Positions 17,572 to 25,182 of a stretch of DNA of 37,037 bases are shown piece by piece. Under the pieces are notes generated by a model that saw nothing but the letters and a program-made list of their open reading frames with translations, did no database searches and was not told the origin of the DNA. Source of the stretch: Calothrix sp. HK-06 (GTDB taxonomy: Bacteria; Cyanobacteriota; Cyanobacteriia; Cyanobacteriales; Nostocaceae). Positions within the stretch are counted from its first letter, which is position 1. The number at the start of each line of letters is the position of its first letter. The position numbers and the translations under genes are program-made. The stretch lies in assembly GCF_001904745.1 (NCBI RefSeq), contig NZ_MRCD01000013.1:1-37037 (forward strand). Reading direction: 5' to 3'.

Positions 17572-18330
17572 ATGACAAAAACTACTAATAGTTCCCCTCT
17601 CCTCGCAGGAGAGGGGTTAGGGGAGAGGTGGTTAACCGTCACTTATCAACCCGTAAGTTTATTTTCTCTAAAACGTTCTGACGCAACAAGTATGGCTGCG
17701 CGCTCTAACTTAGTGCCAACTCCATATTGTATCAAAATGGCATTGTTAAAAGTATTGCTTGAAGCACAGGGAAAACACCATCAACATGACTTTGGCTCGT
17801 GGATTAAAAACCAGTTTACCTGGATTCGGGATTTATGTATATATGTAATGCCAACTGAACAGTTAGTGGTAAATCGCAACGGTTACAAACTGCGTTATTA
17901 TGACCAAACGGCAGATAAAGCTGATAAAAGTCGCTCGACTCTACCCATGCAAGATGGTTTTGTATTTCGGGAATGGATACATTTACAGGGAAACTTACAA
18001 ATTTGCTGCGGTGAGACAACACGACTCGACGAACTCACACAGCTATTTGCCCAAATTAATTATTTCGGTAAACGAGGTTGTTTTTTCCAGTTTCTACCCG
18101 GCGCCACTCAACAAACTTCTGAACCTGTCTTTACAACTGACCCCAGCACCAGTTTTATTATTCAACCAATGGATGACTTAGATAAAAAAACTACCTTTAA
18201 CCGTATAAATCCTTTCTCTAACGAAAAAGCTCAACTCCATAAAGACAGGATAATAGAACCTGGATATTTACCTTTACAACTTCGAGCTACTGGCGCCCGT
18301 TATGACTTCTACCAAAGATACCCAAACTAA
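17572..18330 (+). CDS. cas5: Cas5 subunit of type I Cascade, repeat-derived N-terminus
   Basis: A 252-aa Cas5-group RAMP. The real fold seems to begin at WLTVTYQPVSLFSLKRSD (20-37), followed by SMAARSNLVPTPYCIKMALL. Cas5 caps the crRNA 5' end in Cascade. Residues 8-19 (SPLLAGEGLGER) come from a translated palindromic repeat (17594-17629), and no later in-frame start precedes the first strand, so the repeat appears to have supplied a new N-terminal tail. The hairpin in the early codons could slow initiation. The 3' end overlaps cas6 by 29 bp, which implies coupled translation. Family assignment rests on the N-terminal strand, position and size. Confidence 0.8.
   Translation: MTKTTNSSPLLAGEGLGERWLTVTYQPVSLFSLKRSDATSMAARSNLVPTPYCIKMALLKVLLEAQGKHHQHDFGSWIKNQFTWIRDLCIYVMPTEQLVVNRNGYKLRYYDQTADKADKSRSTLPMQDGFVFREWIHLQGNLQICCGETTRLDELTQLFAQINYFGKRGCFFQFLPGATQQTSEPVFTTDPSTSFIIQPMDDLDKKTTFNRINPFSNEKAQLHKDRIIEPGYLPLQLRATGARYDFYQRYPN
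17594..17629. repeat. Palindromic repeat inside the cas5 coding sequence
   Basis: CCCCTCTCCT-CGC-AGGAGAGGGG is a perfect 10-bp hairpin, followed by TTAGGGGAGAGGT. A relative sits at about 19582-19626 (CCTCTCCCCGCG...GAGAGGGGTT). It is read in frame at cas5 codons 8-20. Confidence 0.8.
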
Positions 18331-19309
18331 ATTTGCTGGACTAAGCGTTGTTTTACGGTCAACCCAAGCTGTATCCGACGCTACCCCATTAACTTCTTGG
18401 TTGCCTGAATTATCTCCAGCTTGGATACCACAAAAATATATAGATGGCGTTACCAAAATTATGCCAGTACTACCACAACCTGCTTTGTATGAAGACTTAA
18501 TGCAATCTATTTTACGGCAAATTGGTAGTAATAATTTAGTTGAATGGCGCCAAAAGTCCTATGAATTAACAGGAGTAGAAGTAAACAACAATTCTTTACA
18601 CAGCATTCAAGTATCAATTAACCCCGTTAGTCCTCTTCCTCCTACTATTGCACGCGCGGTTCACGCTTTGTGCTTCCAATGGTTTGCTAACACAGACCCA
18701 GCTTTAGCACAAACTTTGCACGAACAAGAAAACTTACCAATGACTACAGGGATAGAATATTGCTCTGCTAAAAAGATATTGCTCAAAATCAACTTATTAC
18801 AAAAAGAGTTACTGGCGCCGTTACTATGGGGAATGAGTAAAGATTTGGGCAATGAGATTAACATTGCGGGAATACCTTGTAGGTTAAATGCATGGGTTGA
18901 TGTAGTGCAAACCAGCAGCTATGAAAAACTCATGCAAGTACCTGCTCAGAACTTTATCGAATTAGAATTTCTTACCCCTACAAGTTTTAAACAAGGCAAA
19001 CACATTCAACCATTCCCATTATTAGAACTAGTTTTTAATGGTTTGCTACGACGCTGGAATAAATTTGCCCCCGAAAACTTGCACTTTTCCCCAGTGGAAT
19101 GGAACGGTGTAGTATCTGCCTACGAACTCAAAACCTACGCTATGAAAATGGAAGGAGGAGGAGAAATAGGCGCTGAAGGTCGGGTAAAATATCGTTTTGC
19201 AGACGCAGAACAAGCAAAAATTGCCACTGTATTATCGCATTTTGCCTGTTTTGCTGGAGTCGGTCGCAAAACCACAATGGGAATGGGAAGAACAATTTTA
19301 CAGACGTAG
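18302..19309 (+). CDS. cas6: Cas6 endoribonuclease (type I-linked copy)
   Basis: A 335-aa Cas6. The C-terminal half has FLTPTSFKQGKHIQPFP, FNGLLRRWNKFAPENL and the glycine loop GVGRKTTMGMG at the end, all paralleling the Cas6 at 6266-7039. It is about 80 aa longer than that copy, and most of the extra length is in the N-terminal ~110 residues, whose function I cannot place. The start overlaps the end of cas5 by 29 bp. It should cut the repeat hairpin of arrays 1 and 2. Having two Cas6 genes in one locus allows either complex to be supplied from the same arrays. Confidence 0.87.
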   Translation: MTSTKDTQTKFAGLSVVLRSTQAVSDATPLTSWLPELSPAWIPQKYIDGVTKIMPVLPQPALYEDLMQSILRQIGSNNLVEWRQKSYELTGVEVNNNSLHSIQVSINPVSPLPPTIARAVHALCFQWFANTDPALAQTLHEQENLPMTTGIEYCSAKKILLKINLLQKELLAPLLWGMSKDLGNEINIAGIPCRLNAWVDVVQTSSYEKLMQVPAQNFIELEFLTPTSFKQGKHIQPFPLLELVFNGLLRRWNKFAPENLHFSPVEWNGVVSAYELKTYAMKMEGGGEIGAEGRVKYRFADAEQAKIATVLSHFACFAGVGRKTTMGMGRTILQT

Positions 19310-19385
19310 CATAGGCATCTTGTCTGTGCTATCGGTGCAGACGGTCAGGCGAGACACCTAACCTACGCGACAATCAAAAATAACA

Positions 19386-19487
19386 ATGATAGAAAACTAT
19401 TTACCTCTAGCTTATCTAAACGCTTGGGAATATTGCGCGCGCCCTTTAAAACTTACGAATCCCGTCTTCGGGACTGAAACCACCTAA
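19386..19487 (+). pseudogene. cas4: cas4 5' fragment running into a CRISPR repeat
   Basis: Begins MIENYLPLAYLNAWEYCAR, matching the start of Cas4 exonucleases up to the first conserved cysteine. At 19444 the sequence becomes CRISPR repeat and the frame ends at TAA 19485-19487. Everything else of cas4, and any cas1 and cas2 that normally follow, is missing. Cas4 works in spacer acquisition, so the adaptation module was removed by a deletion or recombination ending in the array. Confidence 0.82.
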
Positions 19488-19553
19488 ACCATGCGCTTCT
19501 CCGGGTTTCATCACTTCTTTAAAACTTACGAATCCCGTCTTCGGGACTGAAAC
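19444..19553 (+). CRISPR. CRISPR array 2: 2-repeat remnant
   Basis: Two 37-bp repeats (19444-19480, 19517-19553) around one 36-bp spacer. Both differ from array 1 at the same two positions (CTTTAAAAC for CTTGAAACC) and are otherwise identical, including the hairpin and ACTGAAAC end. They start exactly where the cas4 fragment stops, so there is no leader. Sequence after the second repeat could be a last spacer with no closing repeat. Confidence 0.9.
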
Positions 19554-19866
19554 TTGGCTTCACCTAAACGGAAACGAAGGTTTTTAAAGCCTCTCCCCGC
19601 GTCGGGGATAGGTTTGGAGAGGGGTTAAATGTATATTTTTAGACTTTTCAAACATTCTCTAAAATCCACCACTTGTTAGGTTAACCGTACCTAAATTTTT
19701 CGTATTTACACTACTAATAAACATCTAGTAAATAAGATTCGGTTTTCATAAATATAAAAGTGATGCTAACCGTATTTCCAACCTTTTAAACCTTTATTAC
19801 TATAAGAACATACGAAACAATAAACCGAACTAATTAATTAGTATTTTTGAAAAGGAACAACACAAA
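19554..19866. other. Gap between array 2 and hsp20
   Basis: About 310 bp. It holds a palindromic repeat at about 19582-19626, related to the one in cas5, and then AT-rich sequence that presumably carries the hsp20 promoter. I see no CIRCE element and no gene. Confidence 0.6.
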
Positions 19867-20295
19867 ATGTTAACACGTTATAACCCTTGGAATGAAATGA
19901 ACGCAATGGCTCGCCAATTAGATTCATTATTTGAAGAATTTCAGGCGCCAACATTTAAATCTCCTGCTGCTGAACTGCATGAAACTGATGAAGCAGTACA
20001 TTTAAAATTAGAACTGCCTGGTGTTGAAGCTAAAGATGTAGATATCGAAGTAACCGAAAACGCAGTTAAAGTGGTAGCTGAACGCAAAACAGAGACCAAG
20101 ACTGATGAAAACGGTAAAGTTAGAAGCGAGTTTTACTACGGTAAGTTCCAACGTGTTATCCCCTTACGCGCGCGCATCCAAAATACTGCCGTAACTGCTG
20201 AATATAAAGATGGTATTTTAAATTTGACACTACCCAAGTCAGAAGCTGAAAAGAACAAGGTAGTCAAAGTTAACCTTGGGGAAATTTCTGCGTAA
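19867..20295 (+). CDS. hspA: Hsp20/alpha-crystallin small heat shock protein
   Basis: A 142-aa holdase chaperone. The N-terminus MLTRYNPWNEMNAMARQLDS is typical of cyanobacterial HspA. The alpha-crystallin domain spans about 33-140 and contains VHLKLELPGVEAKDVDIEV and GILNLTLPKSE, the conserved G-x-L-x-L element before the C-terminal tail. It binds unfolding proteins and passes them to Hsp70/ClpB systems. GAAAAGGAAC upstream gives a plausible ribosome binding site. It is monocistronic, with a strong terminator 43 bp downstream. The gene is complete and ordinary. Confidence 0.95.
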   Translation: MLTRYNPWNEMNAMARQLDSLFEEFQAPTFKSPAAELHETDEAVHLKLELPGVEAKDVDIEVTENAVKVVAERKTETKTDENGKVRSEFYYGKFQRVIPLRARIQNTAVTAEYKDGILNLTLPKSEAEKNKVVKVNLGEISA

Positions 20296-20337
20296 TTATT
20301 CCGGCAATTGGTTGAAAAGGTAATATGTAATATGGCG

Positions 20338-20368
20338 CCCAGTCTCTATCAAAGAGGCTGGGTTTTTT
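20338..20368 (+). terminator. Rho-independent terminator of hsp20
   Basis: CCCAGTCTCT and AGAGGCTGGG form a 10-bp stem (one G-T pair) around ATCA, followed by TTTTTT. It lies 43 bp after the hsp20 stop. Confidence 0.9.
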
Positions 20369-20421
20369 ATGTAGAAAAGATTTTATTCATATAATGCATT
20401 ATAAAGATAATAATCACTGTA

Positions 20422-20622
20422 TTAGGGTTCAAAGGTAACTTGACAGTTAAGTTGATATAACTTTTCAATCATCGCACTTGATAACTGGTTCTTTGAAATA
20501 TGTAACATCTAAAACTGATTAACTGCTAGACACTCTAACAAAAGTTCGGCGCCGTCTATTGGAGGTGTGTTATTTCCTTTGACTGCATCAAATTTTCTTG
20601 GTTGGTTTAAGTTGTTAGTCAT
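20422..20622 (-). pseudogene. Relic of a fourth HEAT/LRR-like paralogue
   Basis: Read leftward from 20622: MTNNLNQPRKFDAVKGNNTP, then PIDGAELLLECLAVNQF, stop (TAG at 20509-20511), then MLHISKNQLSSAMIEKLYQL and NCQV to TAA at 20422. The first part matches the start of the intact paralogues (MSNNHNHPKDFDSVLGG). The second matches their last ~30 residues residue for residue (INRLHTLDVSGNRINPGMLE, then QLSQLKC), all in one frame. The whole middle was deleted and a stop was gained. Confidence 0.85.
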
Positions 20623-20683
20623 TTTATTTAACCACAAAGGCACAAAGGACACGAAGGAAGAGAATACAGAGAGTACTATTATA

Positions 20684-21925
20684 TTATTCCCAGATTGAGT
20701 AGTAACGGTCGTTAAATTGGGAATCTTTACGAACGCGGCATTTTAGCTGGGAGAGTTGTTCTAGCATTCCTGGGTTTATGCGGTTTCCTGATACGTCTAG
20801 GGTGTGTAAGCGGTTGATAGCTGGTGTTTTTAGTAGGGTGATGGTGCCGACATTAGTTAAGTTACCGTCTGTTAGTTCTAGTACTCTTAATTTGTTTAAA
20901 ATTGGCGATTTTGCTATGGCTTGAGCTATTTCACTTGTGTTTGCTGTTCCTCTTATGGCTAAGAATAGTAAGTTTGGAAATGATTTACCCGAAAGAATGG
21001 GCGCCAATATATCTAAATTAATGTTGTAGCGCTCACCCCGACCTAGCCATAACTCAAAATATTCTAATGATGGTAAGTCAAGATTACAAATCTTAGTGAG
21101 ATTTTTGTCATTTATTCTAGCAGCTTCGACAATCAGAGTTCTTAATTTATCATGCTTTAAATGCTTATCTGGTAGAATCGAACTTCCATTGCTATTACGA
21201 ATATCTAGTATTTGTGAATTATTTTTGAGAATATCTTCTTCAATTAGACGACCCCGTATTTGTAGAACTTCAAGAGACGGGTATGCTTTAAGCAGTGGAT
21301 ATATACTACATATATCAACCTTAGAGTATTTATATTTTTGATAATATATTTGACAAGATTCTCCAATAAATAAAGCTTTCAGGTTTTTTAATAACTTGTT
21401 TTTGTCAACGAGTATATCTACAATATCTTGTACTGATTTATTATTATACGAATTTAACGCATCTTTTTCGCATCTTATTGCCTCTATATATTCAGCCTGC
21501 GAATTTTTAACTAAACTTGATAGTTGACTCTTCTTTTTTATTAAATATGCAGCTCCTACACTACTAAGAATATTGCCAAAAGTAAAATCTTCACTTTGCC
21601 AACATTTTAATGTAGTAAACCATAAACAAGGGTCATAATCAAGTAATGCCTGCTGACCCTTGACACCGACTTGCCGTAATAAGCGAGCAGCATGTTGATG
21701 TACGTCTCCTGAAGAGTCGTGTAATGCCATAATTACCAAATTTATACCCGCATCTCCATATTTAAATGCATCATCAAGTGCTGCTAATTTTAGTTTATCA
21801 TCTTTACTTTCTAAACGCTTTTTAACACCTTCAATTCCGCCTAAAACTGCTGCATTAAATGATAGATATGCACTGTTAACAAGAACAGCATCGAATTCTT
21901 TGGGTTGGTCAGAGTTGTTTATCAT
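20684..21925 (-). CDS. HEAT/leucine-rich-repeat-like protein, paralogue 1
   Basis: 413 aa, no signal peptide or membrane segment. The N-terminal ~120 residues carry HEAT-like helices (LKLAALDDAFKYGDAGINLV, then DVHQHAARLLRQVG). After a helical linker, leucine-rich repeats follow from about residue 185 (NLKALFIGE, AYPSLEVLQIRGRL, LRTLIVEAARI, LHTLDVSGNRINPGMLEQLS). Such solenoids bind proteins; no catalytic motif is seen. It is the last of three tandem minus-strand copies, 49 bp from paralogue 2. It has lost part of the conserved V-L-G-G-x-PP leader seen in the other two (VLVNSAYLSFNAAVLGG instead). A protein-binding or sensor role is inference only. Confidence 0.75.
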   Translation of the reverse strand: MINNSDQPKEFDAVLVNSAYLSFNAAVLGGIEGVKKRLESKDDKLKLAALDDAFKYGDAGINLVIMALHDSSGDVHQHAARLLRQVGVKGQQALLDYDPCLWFTTLKCWQSEDFTFGNILSSVGAAYLIKKKSQLSSLVKNSQAEYIEAIRCEKDALNSYNNKSVQDIVDILVDKNKLLKNLKALFIGESCQIYYQKYKYSKVDICSIYPLLKAYPSLEVLQIRGRLIEEDILKNNSQILDIRNSNGSSILPDKHLKHDKLRTLIVEAARINDKNLTKICNLDLPSLEYFELWLGRGERYNINLDILAPILSGKSFPNLLFLAIRGTANTSEIAQAIAKSPILNKLRVLELTDGNLTNVGTITLLKTPAINRLHTLDVSGNRINPGMLEQLSQLKCRVRKDSQFNDRYYSIWE

Positions 21926-21974
21926 TATTTATATAATAATATTTTTTAAATATCTAATACCTTTATTCAGCTTT

Positions 21975-23336
21975 TTATTCATATGTTGCTGAATAGCGAT
22001 AATACTTTTGTGATTGAGCAATTACATGGCATTTGAGCTTAGACAACTGTTTAACGATATTTGACGATAAGTAATTTCTACTTACATTGAGAGTATATAA
22101 GCGGTTGATAGCTGGACAGTTAAATAACACTTCTGCTCCTTTGTCTCCTAATGTTCCATCTGAAAGGTCAAGTACTAACAAACGATTTACTAATGGTGAG
22201 CGAACAATTGCAGATGCTAGTTTGTTATAATCTTCACCATTCCTAATTCCTAAATATCTTAATTTTGGGAAAAAGCTGGTAGATAAAATAGGTGCTATCA
22301 CTGGTGTATTTGGTTTTTCTCCACGATAATCCCCAAAACCGATATCAATGTATTCTAACTCTGGCAATTCAAGTTTATAAATTTGCTGAATCGTTTTAGT
22401 ATCTAAATCACTTGCATTACAGATAAGTGTTTTTAAGTAATTATGACGTGTTGGGCTAAAATTTAATTTAAAACCATTGCTAATTTGTAAGATTTCTAGT
22501 TTTGGATAAGCCTGTAATAGTGCGCTAATATCACCTAACGGTATCACTTTGCTTCCATCCCCGATGCACAAAGCTTTTAGATTAGTTAAATAAGTACAAG
22601 CATCAAATAATATGTCAACAGCATAACTAAATTGCTGATTATAATCTTCTCCGTTAGTAATTTTAAACACTAACGCTTGTAATTGGCTAACTTGTGTATC
22701 TTGCAATAGCAATTTAAATTGTTCTAAACTTTTTATAGCATATGCAGTCTTTGTTAAATCCTTAAGGCCTGCTTTATGGTTATAGTCTTTAGTTTTCCAA
22801 TCCTGTAATCTAGTTAATAACAGCAGTTTATCAAACTTTGAGACTGCTTCTACAGACTTTTTGTCTAACTTTCTAACTTGTAATAATTCGTAAGCTGAAC
22901 TTCTTACTTTGCTAGAAGGATCTTTCAAAGCTGCTATTACTAAATCTACACCACTGGCGCCATGCTTTAACGCTTCAGGTAAAGCTGCAACTCGTGTTTC
23001 TATATCCGTACTATTTAAGCGATTTTTAATACCGTCAATTCCTCCCAACACCATCCCAGCAACAGGGGGAGAAAGTTCATTACCTAGAACAGCATCAAAC
23101 GGGTTTGGTTGATTTTGTTTACCCTGCAATTGTCTTTCCTGTTTTTTGGCTTCTATGATTTCATCGTAAAATTCAGATAGATGATACTCTATTTTTTGGC
23201 GCCGTTCGCTAGGTATAGATACAATTTTGTAATAACCGCATTGCTTCGCGCGTTCGCTATGGGAAAGATGAGATATTGTTTTAAGTTTTTCTAAAAGAGC
23301 TTGACCTGTAAATTTTTCGTATTTTCCGCTAGACAT
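21975..23336 (-). CDS. HEAT/leucine-rich-repeat-like protein, paralogue 2
   Basis: 453 aa. It has ~50 extra N-terminal residues (MSSGKYEKFTGQALLEKLKT onward), not present in the neighbours. Then comes the family leader PFDAVLGNELSPPVAGMVLG, then HEAT-like sequence (VAALPEALKHGASGVDLVIA, VRSSAYELLQVRKL) and leucine-rich repeats (NLKALCIGD, AYPKLEILQIS, LVLDLSDGTLGDKGAEVLF, LYTLNVSRNYLSSNIVKQL). The extension is Lys/Glu-rich and includes SIPSERRQKIEYHLSE. The gene lies between its two paralogues on the same strand. A palindromic element (23376-23497) separates it from paralogue 3. Function unknown. Confidence 0.75.
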   Translation of the reverse strand: MSSGKYEKFTGQALLEKLKTISHLSHSERAKQCGYYKIVSIPSERRQKIEYHLSEFYDEIIEAKKQERQLQGKQNQPNPFDAVLGNELSPPVAGMVLGGIDGIKNRLNSTDIETRVAALPEALKHGASGVDLVIAALKDPSSKVRSSAYELLQVRKLDKKSVEAVSKFDKLLLLTRLQDWKTKDYNHKAGLKDLTKTAYAIKSLEQFKLLLQDTQVSQLQALVFKITNGEDYNQQFSYAVDILFDACTYLTNLKALCIGDGSKVIPLGDISALLQAYPKLEILQISNGFKLNFSPTRHNYLKTLICNASDLDTKTIQQIYKLELPELEYIDIGFGDYRGEKPNTPVIAPILSTSFFPKLRYLGIRNGEDYNKLASAIVRSPLVNRLLVLDLSDGTLGDKGAEVLFNCPAINRLYTLNVSRNYLSSNIVKQLSKLKCHVIAQSQKYYRYSATYE

Positions 23337-23375
23337 AACGCCTCTGTATATTAAATGTGTAAACTTATTTAATAA

Positions 23376-23497
23376 TTGATCCCCCTTAGTCCCCCTTAAT
23401 AAGGGGGAGACAAGAAGCTATTTATTAACCTTCGTAAATTCGCATAAAAAAGAAGCTATTTCTTAGCTCCCCTTATTAAGGGGGTTGGGGGGATCAA
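23376..23497. repeat. MITE-like element between LRR-like genes
   Basis: TTGATCCCCC at the left end and GGGGGGATCAA at the right end are inverted, each followed inward by CCCCCTTAATAAGGGGG or CCCCTTATTAAGGGGG hairpins. It is about 120 bp, non-coding and related to 14394-14475. It carries two of the nine GATC sites found in the first 31 kb. Confidence 0.75.
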
Positions 23498-23500
23498 CTC

Positions 23501-24757
23501 TTACTCAGCGACCGAACAATAGCGACCATTAATGTAATAATCTGTGTCTTCTTGCTTTTGTTCATCAGAATAAACTTCCACATCAAGCTTGAAAAACTTT
23601 TTGAGTGTTTCCGTAGACAAAAAATTATCATCTAAATTTAACAAGTCAAGATTATTTATTTTGGGACAATCAAGTAAAACTTGTGCAGCATCATTTCCTA
23701 ACGTCCCCATTGACAAGTCAAGTACACTTATAGAGTCGAGTAAAAGAGAATATACAACAGCATGAGCGATTTCATCAGTAAACTCGCTGTTACACAACCC
23801 CAAATAATTCAAGTTAGGAAAAATTAAATCTTCTAAAATTGGCTTGACATTTTCTATCCAAGCGTCTCCACCATAGTTAGCACTACCTAACCATATTTCT
23901 AAATGTTTTAAAGCAGGTAGATTCATCGAACATATTTCATCTACTGTAACTCGACTTAATCCACCTGTTTCTACAACCAGTGCTTTCAAATTATCATGCC
24001 GTACAGGAGGGTTAAATGCTAAGTGTGTCCCTCCTCTAACTTGTAATATTTCTAATTCTGGATACGCGCGCAGTATTGGACTAATATCGCTTTGTATTAT
24101 CCAAGATATTTCACAGTCTTCACTATTCATGTCGCCGATAAACAAAGCTTTAAGATTTGTAAAACTATTTTTGGCTTCTACTAAAGCATCTATAATACTG
24201 CTGGAACTAGTATCATACGGTTCATTCCACATGCCAATGACTAATGCTTCTAATTTTCCTGCATTTGGGTCATTTGATAATTCGGTGACTTTTTCTGCCA
24301 TATTTTTCTCATCATCTGATGAGTCATACTCGCAGCGAAGTGCATAAGCTTTTTTTGTAGGGTCTGTAATACCTGTAGCTGGGTCAAAGTCCGCAATTTC
24401 GCGGTTTGCAAACATTTGGTGATTTTTATGTTGTGGTAAGCGTTCTTCCAATACCCACGGTTTATATGCTTGTAGTACTTCTTGAATTTTCGGCGCCGTG
24501 CGGTGAGTTAGCATTTTATATGCAAGGCGCCGTACTAAACTAGACTCATCTCGTAGACTTTGAATTACTAAATCTAATCCTTCTTCCCCGTAGTTTAGCG
24601 CTTCTAGTAGTGCGGCAACTCGCGTTTTTGCGACTGGGTTCGATAGACGACGCTTTATACCCTCGACTCCACCTAGTACTACACTATCTATTGGTGGTGG
24701 AAAGTTCCCACCTAGTACCGAGTCGAAGTCTTTGGGATGGTTGTGATTATTTGACAT
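23501..24757 (-). CDS. HEAT/leucine-rich-repeat-like protein, paralogue 3
   Basis: 418 aa, first gene of the minus-strand series. The leader MSNNHNHPKDFDSVLGG is followed by PPPIDSVVLGGVEGIKRRL, HEAT-like helices (TRVAALLEALNYGEEGLDLV, SSLVRRLAYKMLTHR) and leucine-rich repeats (FTNLKALFIGDM, AYPELEILQVRGG, LKHLEIWLGS, ISVLDLSMGTLGNDAAQVLL, LDLLNLDDNFLSTETLKKF). The leader with V-L-G-G-x-x-G-I-K-x-R-L recurs in all copies and may be a docking peptide (inference). It is divergent from the DUF2997/GrpE-like/Hsp70 genes across ~210 bp, which could hold paired promoters. Confidence 0.77.
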   Translation of the reverse strand: MSNNHNHPKDFDSVLGGNFPPPIDSVVLGGVEGIKRRLSNPVAKTRVAALLEALNYGEEGLDLVIQSLRDESSLVRRLAYKMLTHRTAPKIQEVLQAYKPWVLEERLPQHKNHQMFANREIADFDPATGITDPTKKAYALRCEYDSSDDEKNMAEKVTELSNDPNAGKLEALVIGMWNEPYDTSSSSIIDALVEAKNSFTNLKALFIGDMNSEDCEISWIIQSDISPILRAYPELEILQVRGGTHLAFNPPVRHDNLKALVVETGGLSRVTVDEICSMNLPALKHLEIWLGSANYGGDAWIENVKPILEDLIFPNLNYLGLCNSEFTDEIAHAVVYSLLLDSISVLDLSMGTLGNDAAQVLLDCPKINNLDLLNLDDNFLSTETLKKFFKLDVEVYSDEQKQEDTDYYINGRYCSVAE

Positions 24758-24966
24758 AATGCTTCACCTTTGCACTCGTGCTTATGTTTCCCAATAATGA
24801 CGAGATTATTCGGCGCCAAGATTTAACTTTATAATTTCTTCTTAAATATAATAGTACTTGTGTTTTATGATATTGGCAATGATTGCCGATTCGGGTAATA
24901 AAATGTTAGAAAGCTGTTATCGGGTGGGCGAATGTTTAGTATATAAAACACAGGGGGATTAAATTT

Positions 24967-25179
24967 ATGGCAGAGTATCAAAAGATAGAGTACAAAATTG
25001 GGAAAGACGGTAAAATTACGGAGACTGTGATTAACGGTTCGGGTACTGGTTGTACTGAAACCACTTCTGGTATTGAAAGTGCGCTGGGAGAGGTGGAAGA
25101 CCAAGAACTTTTGCCTGAGTACTACGAAGGTGAAGAACACGAGACACAGGCAGAAAATCAGTCTCTTAAACAACAGTAA
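24967..25179 (+). CDS. DUF2997 family protein
   Basis: A 70-aa acidic protein: MAEYQKIEYKIGKDGKITET, then GTGCTETTSGIESALGEVED and LLPEYYEGE. This is the DUF2997 pattern, widely conserved in cyanobacteria and often found near the DUF1257/ycf35 family. The biochemical role is unknown. Here it leads an apparent operon with the GrpE-like protein (3 bp downstream) and Hsp70 homologue. GGGGGA upstream of ATG may serve as ribosome binding site. The opposite-strand frame over this gene (24865-25173) is taken as a shadow. Confidence 0.85.
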   Translation: MAEYQKIEYKIGKDGKITETVINGSGTGCTETTSGIESALGEVEDQELLPEYYEGEEHETQAENQSLKQQ

Positions 25180-25182
25180 AAA

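Noticed and set aside
14558-19309. CRISPR-associated transposon (Tn7-like) cargo or effector
   Set aside because: A Cascade lacking Cas3 recalls type I-B CASTs, but no TnsA/B/C, TniQ or transposon end is visible, and a cas3' remnant is present.
24865-25173. Minus-strand frame opposite the DUF2997 gene
   Set aside because: It is the shadow of a recognisable DUF2997 coding sequence and has low-complexity, Phe/Ser-rich composition.
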